This document shows positions 53,705-62,931 of a stretch of DNA of 64,000 nucleotides, in pieces. The stretch is from NCBI RefSeq assembly GCF_008929045.1, contig NZ_VFAH01000017.1, positions 1 to 64,000 on the forward strand, in the 5' to 3' direction. This DNA comes from Noviherbaspirillum aerium. GTDB lineage: Bacteria > Pseudomonadota > Gammaproteobacteria > Burkholderiales > Burkholderiaceae_D. Each line of letters starts with the position of its first letter. Position 1 is the stretch's first letter. Position numbers and translations under genes: made by a program. The notes under the pieces are model-generated. The model was not told the origin of the DNA, did not search any database, and was given only the letters and a program-made list of their open reading frames with translations.

Positions 53705-55540
53705 TTAACGCCCCACGGCATAGCCTTGCATGCCGCGCGGGTTGGCTCCGGCGCGCAGCAGCAGTTTTCCATCGGCGTAACGCTCCTGCGTGCACGCACA
53801 GATCCGTCCCTCTGACCAGGCGCCGCCGACGACCACCTGATGCCCGGAGGCACGCAAGGCGGCGATCGTCTCCTCCCCGATACGCGATTCGACCGTGATC
53901 CTGTTTAGCTGCAGCCCGCGCGGCCAGAACGACGAAGGGAAATGATCGACGTGCCACGACGGCGCGTCGATTGCCTCCTGCAGGTTCATGCCATGGACCG
54001 CATGGCGCAGGAAGAAGGCTACCGTCCACTGATCCTGCTGGTCGCCGCCAGGCGTGCCGAAAGCCATGTAGGGCTTGCCATCCCGCAGTGCCATGCCTGG
54101 CGACAACGTGGTCGACGGTCGCTTGCCCGGCTTCAGCTGGCCGGGAACGCCGTCATCCAGCCACGTCATCTGCAGGCGCGTATTGATCGAGAATCCCAGC
54201 GCAGGGACCACTGGGCTCGACGACAGCCATCCGCCGGACGGCGTCGCAGAGACCATGTTGCCGTCACGGTCGATAACGTCGATATGGCAGGTGTCGCCGA
54301 CGAAGATTTCGCGCTTCGCCCATTCCGTGACGGGCGGCAACGCGGCAAAGGTCGGTTCGCCGACGCCGAAACGCGTGTCGGAACTTGCCAGCGTGCGTTC
54401 GCCGACACCCAGGTCAGGCAGACGAGGCATCCTGTCTCCGGGCTGCCCCGGTTCCAGCACTGCTGCGGCGAGCACGCCGATGCGGCTATAGCGCGAGCGC
54501 GCGTACTCGTCCGACAGCAAGTCTGGTAGCGGCACGTCGACATGATCAGGATCGCCATACCATGCCAGACGGTCGGCCATTGCGAGCTTCGTTGCTTCGG
54601 CCAGAGCATGCACGAATGCAGCCGAATGCGGATCGAGATTTTCGACCCCGGCGTGGCGCAGGATAGCCAGTTGCTGCAGGAGAACCGGTCCTTGAGACCA
54701 AGGGCCGCACTTGGCAACCGTATAGCGGCCGAAGTCGAGTATTGCCGGTTCATCATAGGTTGCCTGCCACCTTGCCATGTCTTCGTAACGCAGCAGGCCG
54801 GTGTTGCGATTGCCCGTCGTGTCGCGCACTGCCTCGTTTCTATAGAAGCGATCAACTTCCGTGGCGACGAAGCCGCGATACCACGCATGCAGCGCCGCAT
54901 CAATCTGTTGCTCGCGATCGCCGCCCGCTTTGGCCGCGTGCTGCACCAGGCGTTCGTAAGTGCGGGCAAGGCCAGGCGTGCGGAACAGTGCATTTGGCTC
55001 CGGCGCTTTTCCATCGGGCAGCCATACATCGGCCGATGTCTTCCATTCACTGCGAAACAATTCCTGCACGGCGATGATGGCCTGCACCGCACGGGGCACC
55101 ATCGGAAATCCGTTACTTGCATACTCTATCGCCGGCTGCAAGACGTCGGCCAGTGACCAGGTTCCGTAATCGCGCAGCATGGTCAACCAGGCGCCGAATG
55201 CACCGGGAACGGTAGCGGGTAGCAGGCCGATGCCGGGCACCAGCTCTACACCGAGCTTGCGGAAGTACTCCGGCGTAGCGAGTTCGGGGGCCGGCCCCTG
55301 TCCGCAGAGGGCGCGCATGCGTTGTTCGCGTTCACTCCACAGCATGATCGGCACCTCGCCGCCCGGGCCGTTGAGATGCGGCTCAACGACTTGCAGGACG
55401 AAGCCGCCCGCGACTGCGGCATCGAATGCATTGCCGCCGCGCTCGAGCACGCCCATGGCAGTTTGTGAAGCAAGCCAGTGCGTTGATGAGACGACGCCAA
55501 AGGTGCCTTTGATTTCGGGCCGCGTGGTGAAAGATGACAT
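53705..55540 (-). CDS. Gamma-glutamyltransferase family protein (no signal peptide)
   Basis: The 611-residue protein is a full Ntn-hydrolase of the gamma-glutamyltranspeptidase family. It has the N-terminal block VSSTHWLASQTAMGVLERGG, NAFDAAVAGGFVLQVVEPHL, and the processing site GDTCHIDVIDRDGNMVSAT with the nucleophile Thr417. TTLSPGMALRDGKPYMAFGTPGGDQQ lies near the C-terminus. Classical enzymes read TTH or TSH; here it is TCH. No export signal is seen, so it should act in the cytoplasm, unlike glutathione-degrading periplasmic Ggt. Members of this branch act on diverse amides. It heads an operon with a Bug receptor, a GAF protein and a tautomerase, opposite a LysR gene. Confidence 0.88.
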   Translation of the reverse strand: MSSFTTRPEIKGTFGVVSSTHWLASQTAMGVLERGGNAFDAAVAGGFVLQVVEPHLNGPGGEVPIMLWSEREQRMRALCGQGPAPELATPEYFRKLGVELVPGIGLLPATVPGAFGAWLTMLRDYGTWSLADVLQPAIEYASNGFPMVPRAVQAIIAVQELFRSEWKTSADVWLPDGKAPEPNALFRTPGLARTYERLVQHAAKAGGDREQQIDAALHAWYRGFVATEVDRFYRNEAVRDTTGNRNTGLLRYEDMARWQATYDEPAILDFGRYTVAKCGPWSQGPVLLQQLAILRHAGVENLDPHSAAFVHALAEATKLAMADRLAWYGDPDHVDVPLPDLLSDEYARSRYSRIGVLAAAVLEPGQPGDRMPRLPDLGVGERTLASSDTRFGVGEPTFAALPPVTEWAKREIFVGDTCHIDVIDRDGNMVSATPSGGWLSSSPVVPALGFSINTRLQMTWLDDGVPGQLKPGKRPSTTLSPGMALRDGKPYMAFGTPGGDQQDQWTVAFFLRHAVHGMNLQEAIDAPSWHVDHFPSSFWPRGLQLNRITVESRIGEETIAALRASGHQVVVGGAWSEGRICACTQERYADGKLLLRAGANPRGMQGYAVGR

Positions 55541-55626
55541 GATTTCTCTGATCAATGGCGCTGTGATGACAATGAACGAGTATAAGGTGCCGCCATAACC
55601 GCCCACTTGGCGTTTGTTATAATTCC

Positions 55627-55642
55627 ATAAGCCTTTACTTAT
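55627..55642. promoter_or_regulatory. Candidate LysR-type operator
   Basis: ATAAG-N6-CTTAT is a 16-bp interrupted palindrome in the 113-bp gap between the divergent ggt-like and LysR genes, 12 bp before the LysR start. It fits the T-N11-A rule loosely and is suitably placed for autoregulation and control of the operon. Confidence 0.4.
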
Positions 55643-55653
55643 ACCCCCTGACC

Positions 55654-56604
55654 TTGATTCGCGACAATCTCTCTGAACGCCTGGTGTCGCGCCTGAAGAT
55701 GCGCCACCTGCAGATGCTGATACATATCCAGCGCCACGGCTCGCTCACTCGCGTTGCCAGTGAGCTGTCGACCAGCCAACCCGCGGTGACGCAGGCGTTA
55801 CGCGAACTGGAGGATATCTTTGGAGGCCAACTCTTTGTCCGCAGCGCACGCGGGATGACACCGACTGCGCTTGGCGACATCGCATTGACGCGCGCCCGCG
55901 CGATGCTGTTGGACCTTGATCACTGGGCACGTGAAATGACGGCATCATCCAGCGGCTTTGCATCACATCTGCAGGTCGGCCTGATTCCCTTCGTCTCGGG
56001 AAAGCTCGTGTGCGACGCGATCAGGATGACCATGAAAGAGATGGGCAAGATATCGATCACTATTCATGAGGCGACCAGTGACCAGCTTATACAAGCGCTG
56101 CAGGCACATGAACTGGATTGCGTGATTGGCAGGGCGTCGGCGCGTATGGGCCAGCCGGGGATTACGAGTGACGTGCTTTATCACCAGCGACCGAAGCTGG
56201 TTGCAGGCCAGCCGCTCGGGTCAAGACTTGGAAAGCGCCCGCTCGACTGGGCGAAGCTGGTGCAGCTCGACTGGATCATGCCATCTCCAAACACACCGAT
56301 TGGCGCAATGTTGATCGATCTCTTCTTACGGTCCGGAGTTAAGCCACCAACGCCGTTCATTGAAAGCTATTCACTCAAGGTAATTGGCGGAATGCTTGCA
56401 GGCAGCGAAACTGCACTGTCAATTGTGCCGGCGGACATTGCGGAAGAACTGCGACAAACATTTGGTGTGACGGTCGTGCCTCATGCCCTGGACTGGGAGC
56501 TGCCGCCAATCACGCTGATGCGTCGTTCACGGGAAGTACCGCTGCGGGTGGAGGACGAGTTCGCGCAATCCCTACGCACGGCATGCAGGATGATGCATCT
56601 GTAA
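55654..56604 (+). CDS. LysR-family transcriptional regulator
   Basis: The 316-residue protein has the helix-turn-helix RHGSLTRVASELSTSQPAVTQALRELE and the effector domain (LQVGLIPFVSGKLVCDAIRM, DCVIGRASARMGQPG, ETALSIVPADIAEEL). The N-terminal LSERLVSRLKMRHLQMLIHI resembles the GbpR/CbiR-like subgroup, which favours the long TTG start at 55654 over the ATG at 55699. No strong ribosome site is visible for either. It is divergent from the ggt-Bug-GAF-tautomerase operon and presumably controls it. Confidence 0.88.
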   Translation: MIRDNLSERLVSRLKMRHLQMLIHIQRHGSLTRVASELSTSQPAVTQALRELEDIFGGQLFVRSARGMTPTALGDIALTRARAMLLDLDHWAREMTASSSGFASHLQVGLIPFVSGKLVCDAIRMTMKEMGKISITIHEATSDQLIQALQAHELDCVIGRASARMGQPGITSDVLYHQRPKLVAGQPLGSRLGKRPLDWAKLVQLDWIMPSPNTPIGAMLIDLFLRSGVKPPTPFIESYSLKVIGGMLAGSETALSIVPADIAEELRQTFGVTVVPHALDWELPPITLMRRSREVPLRVEDEFAQSLRTACRMMHL

Positions 56605-57079
56605 TGATTGTGTTGCCTATACAGCCGCGTTATCCTGGAGACAAGTTTTGTCATTAAGACTGGGAAGTGTTTGTCGCCATTACACCTGATCATCATGGTG
56701 TGCATGCGAGGCTCGGAAGCCGCAGCAAACCTAGCGGAAGCACGTCATGCACTTTCACCAAGCATGTCCGGGCTTTATACCAACGTCGGCTTGTCCATGC
56801 TTCCTGTCGACGGACAATCGGAAACGGTGTCGGACGCCTAGAGCGGATTGCAGGTGAGTGTACGGAAGAATCGGTTCGCCTTGGGATGCAGGGCAAGGCG
56901 GGAGGAGCGCCATGTGGCGGGCCACACCAGCGACGACCAACGCCGCCATGCGCCCAAGGCAGGCCGAGGCGACCGTACATCCACCTGCAATCTGCTCTAG
57001 ACCAAAGCAGCCTGCTCTACCTCGATTGCTCAACTTGTGATGCAGATAAATCGCGTGGGCGTCCGTTCGGCGTGACAAG
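56605..57079. other. Intergenic region occupied mainly by a repeat element
   Basis: Apart from the palindromic repeat at 56838-57000, no supported gene is present. Confidence 0.5.
56838..57000. repeat. Palindromic MITE-like element C bounded by CTAGAGC/GCTCTAG
   Basis: The 163-bp sequence has 28-bp terminal inverted arms with three mismatches, each beginning CTAGAGC. Both size and ends agree with element A (51591-51754), although the interiors have diverged. It encodes no recognisable protein. It lies between the LysR gene and a truncated peptidase gene. Confidence 0.7.
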
Positions 57080-57680
57080 TCATCGCAGCTCGGCTTGCTG
57101 AGTGATCCGGCGCCTGGCCGTCCTTCTGGCTTTCTCATCACCCAAGTCCCAGAACAGGCCGGCCATTAATTTCAGCGACTCGCGCGCGACACTGCCGAGA
57201 ATATGTTCGTCGGGAGCATGCTGCGCGCACGATGGATGCGAATGCGGAACCCAGAGTGTCGGAAGGCCGAGGATGCCTGCGAAAATGTCGTTCGGCAGCG
57301 TGCCCCCCAGATTAGGCAGCAATGCCGGCTCTTTTCCAGTGCTGGTTCTGATGGAATCCAGTGCCCAGGTGACCCAAGGATCGTCGACATCAAGCCGGCT
57401 TGCCTCCATCAGCGGTCCGTTCTGCGCCACTTCAACATCGGTGAAGCCGTTCCTGTCCAGATGCGCACGCAGGTGTTCCAGCAAGCGGCTGCTGTCGGTC
57501 CCAACGACATAGCGCAACTGGCAATGGGAAATCGCAGTTCCGGGAATCGCATTGACCGGCGCTTCGGGGTTCCCGGTCTTGAAAGCAAGCACCTCGAGCG
57601 AGTTCCAGCCGATAACGCGTTCAGCCGGGGATAGTCCCGGCTCACCCCAATTTATGTCGATGCTTGGATCGGCCGCTGCA
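57080..57680 (-). pseudogene. C-terminal part of an M20-family metallopeptidase
   Basis: The minus-strand frame encodes SIDINWGEPGLSPAERVIGW, AIPGTAISHCQLRYVVGTDS, ALLPNLGGTLPNDIFAGILG and HPSCAQHAPDEHILGSVARE, ending GLFWDLGDEKARRTARRR. This is the dimerisation and C-terminal metal-binding portion of an M20 dipeptidase or deacylase. The N-terminal half with the first zinc ligands is absent. Upstream of the Asp-Pro at about 57680 the frame runs into the antisense of a Bug gene. It is a deletion remnant. Confidence 0.7.
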
Positions 57681-58604
57681 CCAGCTGCCATGGCGCAGGT
57701 GCAGACATTTCCAACCAGGCCCATCAAATTCGTCGTGCCCTTCGCGCCGGGCGGTGCCACCGACCTCGTCGCGCGTACGCTTGCAGACAGACTGCAGACG
57801 CGGCTCGGGCAGCCAGTATTGACGGAAAATAAACCTGGGGCCAGCACCATGATTGGAGCCAACACGGTTGCCAAGTCAGCCGCGGACGGATACACCTTGC
57901 TCTTGTCAGGCTCGTCCACCTACAGCGTGCTCCCCGCCCTGAAAACCGGATTACCTTACGACTACAAGAAAGATCTGGTACCTGTCGCCATCGTGGCCAA
58001 TGCGCCGCTGGTGCTCGTCACAGGCGCGGAAACGCCGGCCAGCAGCCTGGCGGACCTGGTAGGCCTAGCAAAGGCTAAACCGGAGACTCTGACCTATTCG
58101 ACGTTCGGCCCGGGCTCGGCGCCGCACATCGCCACGGAAATGCTGTCGCAAGAAGCAGGCATCAAGTTGACAGCGATTCCTTATAAAGGATGCGCTCCCG
58201 CCGTGATGGCGGTGTTGAGCGGCGAGATCAACATGGCCGTCGAGTCCATCAGCGCGGTGAAGCCGCATATCAAATCAGGAAAGCTGAAAGCCTTGGCTGT
58301 TTTGCACTCCACACGCTCGACTGCCCTTCCGGATGTTCCCACGATGGCCGAGCTCAACTATCCCAGGGCCACATTCGAAGCGTGGTATGGGATTGCCGCG
58401 CCCAATGGCACCCCCGCTCCTGTGCTGCAAGTGCTCAAGAAAGACTTGAGCACCATTCTTGCCATGCCGGATGTGATCGAGAAGCTGCAGGCCAGCAGCC
58501 TTGAACCGGTCATGCTCGATAGCCAGGCCTTTGCATCGAAGATTCAAACCGAAGTCGCTAAATATAGTGCGCTCGGCAAGCGTGCAAATATATCGCTCGA
58601 CTGA
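57681..58604 (+). pseudogene. 5'-truncated Bug-family receptor
   Basis: From about 57681 the plus strand reads AAAPAAMAQVQTFPTRPIKF, VVPFAPGGATDLVARTLADR, NKPGASTMIGANTVAKSAAD, AIPYKGCAPAVMAVLSGEIN and LPDVPTMAELNYPRATFEAW to the natural stop at 58604. Only the last few residues of the signal peptide (APAAMAQ) remain. Upstream in-frame sequence is antisense to the M20 gene. An ATG at 57552 is in frame but would give a non-secreted hybrid, so the receptor is probably inactive. Confidence 0.7.
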
Positions 58605-58993
58605 TGAGAAACAGTTTCCCATTTAAACATTTGACATCGCCTACCCGTTGTTCTAACTGATATTGCAGCTCATGTGGGAAATGCGGGCCGGCGGGCGGGC
58701 CGGATACATGAATGGATCAACCAGGAGGCGGCTAGTTCAACAATATCGGGCATTGCGGCCGTCCCGACCATGCTTGGTAGTCCATCACATCGGCAAAGTA
58801 TAAAAACCGGCGGCTACCCATGCGCACCACAGAAAACCGACTTTTCACCGGCTTTGCGCAATCTGGAACATTACCGTCGCGTCTGCGGAGTCTCATCAGC
58901 GACATGGAGTGCGCGATTCGTCACTACCTTCCAGTCTATACTCGTCATCGACCTTCATTGCCTCGAGTGTTGGAGCGAACCAAAGGTAGAGAG
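58605..58993. other. Intergenic region without a recognised gene
   Basis: No supported frame, repeat or hairpin terminator was identified. Confidence 0.5.
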
Positions 58994-59407
58994 CTAGCGC
59001 CCGACCCACTTGTGTATCACTTCCCGGTATTTTCTGAAGGCCTCTTCGTTCCCAAGCTCGTTGCGCCATTGATAGATCGGTATGATTTCAGCCGCGCCTA
59101 ATGCCTTAGAGGCAATTTCGACGCTTTGCGATACATAATGCCGCTTATTTTCCATGCCCGTAAAATGCACGAGAAATGGAACATCCCTGGCGATAGGGTG
59201 CGCCTTCGCGATCCGCAAGAAGTCATAAAATTGACCATCGTTGAAATGCACGCTGCAAGCGATCAGATCGTATGGCTGGTCTAACTGACTCGTAGCTTCA
59301 GCCAGGGTCAATACCGCTGTGTATTCAAAGTCAGGTGCGGGATACGCTTCGCCCAGCACAGATAATGCTTCAGGGATGGAGGCAGTCAGTATCCGAATCG
59401 GTTTCAT
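58994..59407 (-). CDS. Receiver-like (pseudo-receiver) single-domain protein
   Basis: The 137-residue protein has a receiver-like alternation: IRILTASIPEALSVLG, PYDLIACSVHFNDGQFYDFL, AKAHPIARDVPFLVHFTGME. The position that normally holds the phospho-acceptor Asp (DLIL-LD-) is ACS here, and the acidic pair of the first strand is missing. It is therefore unlikely to be phosphorylated in the usual way. ATG 59407 (MKPIRIL) has AGGA 8 nt upstream; the frame extends further up without support. Function unknown; it may be a protein-interaction module of a signalling pathway. Confidence 0.65.
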   Translation of the reverse strand: MKPIRILTASIPEALSVLGEAYPAPDFEYTAVLTLAEATSQLDQPYDLIACSVHFNDGQFYDFLRIAKAHPIARDVPFLVHFTGMENKRHYVSQSVEIASKALGAAEIIPIYQWRNELGNEEAFRKYREVIHKWVGR

Positions 59408-60314
59408 GCCTAGTTCCTGTATCGAAGCATTGAAGGTGGCTGGATTGTAGTTGAACCCCGGGTGCGTTGATAGCATTCGATGACGCAAGCGATACATTTG
59501 GCATGTGAAAGTACATGTTGCGTTATTGCAGGAGCTTATGGACAGGCCATGGCTCGGAGATACCTCAGTTCCAGATTAACTACGAATGTACGCAAACCAT
59601 GGTTGAAGAATCAGCTTATCTCTTCACCATACTGTCCACTTTACTGGCGACAAGTCGTAATCCATGCCATTGAAGCCAACATCGGGCTTACGACTAATAC
59701 TGCTATCTTTATAAAGAATTCGAACGGATTGGAACACAATATCGCGCTTACGTTGAAATGTTCAATACAAGCTCGATAGAGCTCCGAATTTCATCCGGCG
59801 GTGTGATGTCAGTCAGTGATCCCAGTGGTCCTCGAAAAATCCCTGCGAACCGATTAAGGAGCGTCACAACGCAAAAAGTGCGTCGCTATTCTGCCAAATC
59901 GGAGCAACGGAAGACTGCGGACCACTTTGTGTATCTCGAACCGCCTGAAGGCGTTTTCCTGGCTCAGCACCACGCTTGACTAAGCTGAATTGTTTAAGCC
60001 CACCTCGTAGCGGTGATTTGTTGAGGAAGGAAAAACAGAAGCAATGAAAGTGAAGAGACAGGTTATTGCTCCTCTCGGACACCCGCTTGCCTGGGTGAAT
60101 ATGTCGTTTCCGCAGAGTCCGTTCATTCATTTCATGCCTTATCTGCTCAGTTCAACAAACCACCGCTATCGTGCTCGGCGTACATCCGTACGCGTGCACT
60201 CCCGACCCTCAATGCAACGGCGAACCGCTCGCGGCAGTTGGCAAATACGGCATGGACCGCCAGGAAAAATGCGGGCGGCGCTTATGGTGCGAGCCAAAGG
60301 CGCCGCGGCATCGA
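59408..60314. other. Long intergenic region without a recognised gene
   Basis: Of 907 bp, only the repeat-like segment at 60171-60232 stands out. Short frames (for example 59758-59979 plus) show no family features. Ancestral content may have been lost. Confidence 0.45.
60171..60232. repeat. Partial copy of the interior of repeat element B
   Basis: GTGCTCGGCGTAC, CGTACGCGTGC and CGAACCGCTCGC occur in the same order and similar spacing as at 51799-51855, with a few extra bases. The terminal inverted repeats of element B are not present, so this is a decayed or partial copy. Confidence 0.5.
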
Positions 60315-60884
60315 TCAGGCTTTCTCTGCGAGCTCGCGAAGCAGAGCACGCCTGCGGGTAGCCATCTTCTTGCCCAGCTTCTCCATGTCTACCTTTGCCT
60401 TGCGGGCCTTTTTGAACATTTCGGTTTGTTCCTCTTCGACGTGGTGATTGACATACTCGCCGAGGACGGTGACTTTGGCGTCGTAATAGGCGTCTGACAC
60501 CGGCATCGTCTCGAGCTGCCGGATCAGATCTTTCGCACTCGCATGCTCAACCTCTGCTTCATTGATGAGATCGCCGTCATCGATCGCCTTGCGAACCGCG
60601 GGGTAGAAAATTTCTTCCTCAATCTGTGCGTGTATCGTCAGCTCGGTACAGATGCGCTGAACGAGTGCCTGCTTGTCGGCTTCGCTGCCTTTTTCCTTGA
60701 GCTTTTCAAAATCCTTGAAAAGCTTCTTTACTGCTTTATGGTCGTCTTTAAGTAAGCCGATCGCGTCAGGCACTTTGACTGGCTTGGCGGCCTTGGCCGG
60801 TGTCTTGGTGGCAGCCTTGGATGCCGTCCTGGTTCTTGCGGTAGCCGATGTAGTCGATGGGTTCGATGTAGCCGTTGCGCGCAT
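60315..60884 (-). CDS. Hemerythrin HHE-domain protein with Ala/Thr/Lys-rich N-terminal tail
   Basis: The 189-residue protein has a low-complexity basic tail (about residues 1-40, rich in Ala, Thr and Lys, like histone-H1-type tails). A four-helix hemerythrin-like domain follows: LLKDDHKAVKKLFKDFEKL, TELTIHAQIEEEIFYPAVRK, EVEHASAKDLIRQLET and YVNHHVEEEQTEMFKKA, with the His/Glu ligands for a di-iron site. Such proteins bind oxygen or nitric oxide, or sense iron and redox state. GGGAG lies 9 nt before ATG 60884. The tail may bind DNA or polyphosphate. It is monocistronic, transcribed toward the intergenic region. Confidence 0.85.
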   Translation of the reverse strand: MRATATSNPSTTSATARTRTASKAATKTPAKAAKPVKVPDAIGLLKDDHKAVKKLFKDFEKLKEKGSEADKQALVQRICTELTIHAQIEEEIFYPAVRKAIDDGDLINEAEVEHASAKDLIRQLETMPVSDAYYDAKVTVLGEYVNHHVEEEQTEMFKKARKAKVDMEKLGKKMATRRRALLRELAEKA

Positions 60885-61095
60885 TGTTGTTCTCCCGGTC
60901 TGGTTTAATGTAGTAGGACAGACAATCTTAATACCGCGCAATATCCAGGATATCGAATGACGCAAACTTTGCGTGCGTCCATGCCAGCTCGGCGTCATGT
61001 ATGAAGAATCCTTTGACCTGCATCATCAACCCGAGACTGGCTTCAGTTTCATCCGCGATATTTGCATCTGTTATTCAAGCGCCACGGAAGAGTTG

Positions 61096-62931
61096 TTAAG
61101 GTTGGTCCCTTGGCAATGCCTTTTTCAGATCAGGAAGCTGTTTATCGGCAAGCGGGCACCGGGGGAGGAAGATGGTCACGGTCGTTCCCACTCCCTGTGT
61201 TGAATCGATTCGAATATCTCCCAGGGATTCCTTGACGAAGGCGTACACCATTGGCAATCCGAGTCCAGTTCCCTGCCCCGCCGGTTTCGTTGTAAAGAAC
61301 GGGTCGAACGCCCGGGAGAGCGTTTCCGGCGACATTCCGGTCCCCGTATCGATGACACGCAGTACAGCATACTGACCGGCGGCGATGGTATGGTGCTCGT
61401 CAAACTCCGCAGGCCGCAATTCCACGTTTTCGGTCTCCAGGCTGAGCACCCCGCTGTGAGCCATTGCGTCCCGTGCATTGATTGCCAGGTTCAGAAGCAA
61501 GGTATCCAGCTGATTCGGGTCACATGAGATGTCCCACAAATCCTCTGCCAGTTCCGTGCGCACCGCAATTCGTACACCCACCGCATTGGCAATCAAAGGC
61601 TGCATGATAATGATGCGATCATTGAAGTTGGTCCTGCTTACTGTCGGCACTTCACGTCGCGAAAACATCAGTAAGCGCCTGGTGATGGCGGTTGCCGTGC
61701 CGGCGATTGACTGTGCAGCATTCATTGATCGTGATACCGCATCAAGACGCCCCTGTTCCAGATGCACGCGCATCATCTCAAGATTGCCAATGACGCCGCT
61801 AAGCAGATTATTGAAATCATGAGCGATGCCGCCAGCCAGCTGTCCGAGCGCTTCCATCTTCTGTCCCTGACGCAACGCCGCTTCGGCGCGCTCGCGCCGC
61901 CGGATCTCGGATTCAAGCACGCTGGCCGTGTTCTGCCATCGCGTCAGCGCAATATGCTGGAGTTGAACACGTCTTGCGACAAGGCCCCAGAGGCCGATCA
62001 ATGCCATCGTCATAAAGACGGTAATCAGCAGTCCGGGCAACATGTCGGCCCGCCATTTATTCCAGACCACTTTTCGTTCGATACTGTAGCTGATGAAAAG
62101 CGGGTAGTCCTTCACCTGTGCATAGGCATTGATGCGTTCAACCTGGTCAACCTGAGATATCGCTGTATAGATGCCATGAGAAGACTTGCGGATATGGCTT
62201 AGAAATGGACCGTTCACGTCAAGTTTTGCGGGATTGTTCGCCGCCGGATAGCGGGTCAGCAGCATGCCGTCCCCACGCACCATGGGCACCAGATAGCCTT
62301 CCGAAGGCACGAACTGTCTCCAGAATTCCGTAAAATACCGGACCGGGACGCTGACGAAGACGATGCCGTCAAACTGGCCCTTCGCGTCATGCTTCGGAAT
62401 GCTGATCGTGAACCCGGACTCACTGGCCAACCGGCCAGGCTCGGGCTCGCTAAAGAAAATCCCTTGAACAATACGGTTTTTATGGGCGGTGAAGTACTCG
62501 CGCTCAGCTATCGAGACACCCGGCTGTCGGCCATGGTTGCTCATTTGTATTTGGCCGGCGCCATCCACCAGACCGACCGCTGAAAGCTGCGGAAATTTGT
62601 TAACCAGTTGGGCAAGCGTTCTTTCCAGGCGGATATCCGAAGCGATCTCGTGCCACGGCTGCTGATCCGCCAATGCTGCTACCTGATGAAGGATCAGGAT
62701 ATGCGTCTCCAGCACATTGGCCGCATGCTCCTGAAGCGCAATCACGGAACGCTGTGCGGTGTTTTCCGTCTCCCGCATGACGGAACCGTAGTGATACCAG
62801 CTAAACCAGGCTGTTAAAAGCCAGGGCAGAACCAGCGATAAGGCCAGCAACGCAAGAAGTGGCGGAGAGATGTTCCGTAAGAACGAGCGTGTATGACTAT
62901 CTTTCGGCTCCTCTGCTCGGTCTGGGTACAA
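61096..62931 (-). CDS. Cache-domain membrane histidine kinase
   Basis: The 611-residue kinase has TM1 (about 22-42), a periplasmic dCache_1 domain (about 45-280; SAVGLVDGAGQIQMSNHGRQ, SIAEREYFTAHKNRIVQGIF), TM2 (about 300-320), a coiled-coil linker, HisKA of the HDFNN class (AGGIAHDFNNLLSGVIGNLE, His371) and HATPase (NLAINARDAM, DTGTGMS, GTGLGLPMVYAFV). There is no receiver, so a partner regulator must lie elsewhere. The only upstream start is a TTG at 62931 behind GGATGAGAG. The HDFNN type often pairs with separate receivers. Ligand unknown; Cache domains usually bind carboxylates or amino acids. Confidence 0.9.
   Translation of the reverse strand: MYPDRAEEPKDSHTRSFLRNISPPLLALLALSLVLPWLLTAWFSWYHYGSVMRETENTAQRSVIALQEHAANVLETHILILHQVAALADQQPWHEIASDIRLERTLAQLVNKFPQLSAVGLVDGAGQIQMSNHGRQPGVSIAEREYFTAHKNRIVQGIFFSEPEPGRLASESGFTISIPKHDAKGQFDGIVFVSVPVRYFTEFWRQFVPSEGYLVPMVRGDGMLLTRYPAANNPAKLDVNGPFLSHIRKSSHGIYTAISQVDQVERINAYAQVKDYPLFISYSIERKVVWNKWRADMLPGLLITVFMTMALIGLWGLVARRVQLQHIALTRWQNTASVLESEIRRRERAEAALRQGQKMEALGQLAGGIAHDFNNLLSGVIGNLEMMRVHLEQGRLDAVSRSMNAAQSIAGTATAITRRLLMFSRREVPTVSRTNFNDRIIIMQPLIANAVGVRIAVRTELAEDLWDISCDPNQLDTLLLNLAINARDAMAHSGVLSLETENVELRPAEFDEHHTIAAGQYAVLRVIDTGTGMSPETLSRAFDPFFTTKPAGQGTGLGLPMVYAFVKESLGDIRIDSTQGVGTTVTIFLPRCPLADKQLPDLKKALPRDQP

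Noticed and set aside
60941-60953. ATATCCAGGATAT palindrome upstream of the hemerythrin-domain gene as an operator
   Set aside because: It is only 13 bp and a single copy; no regulator gene is adjacent, so it cannot be told from chance.
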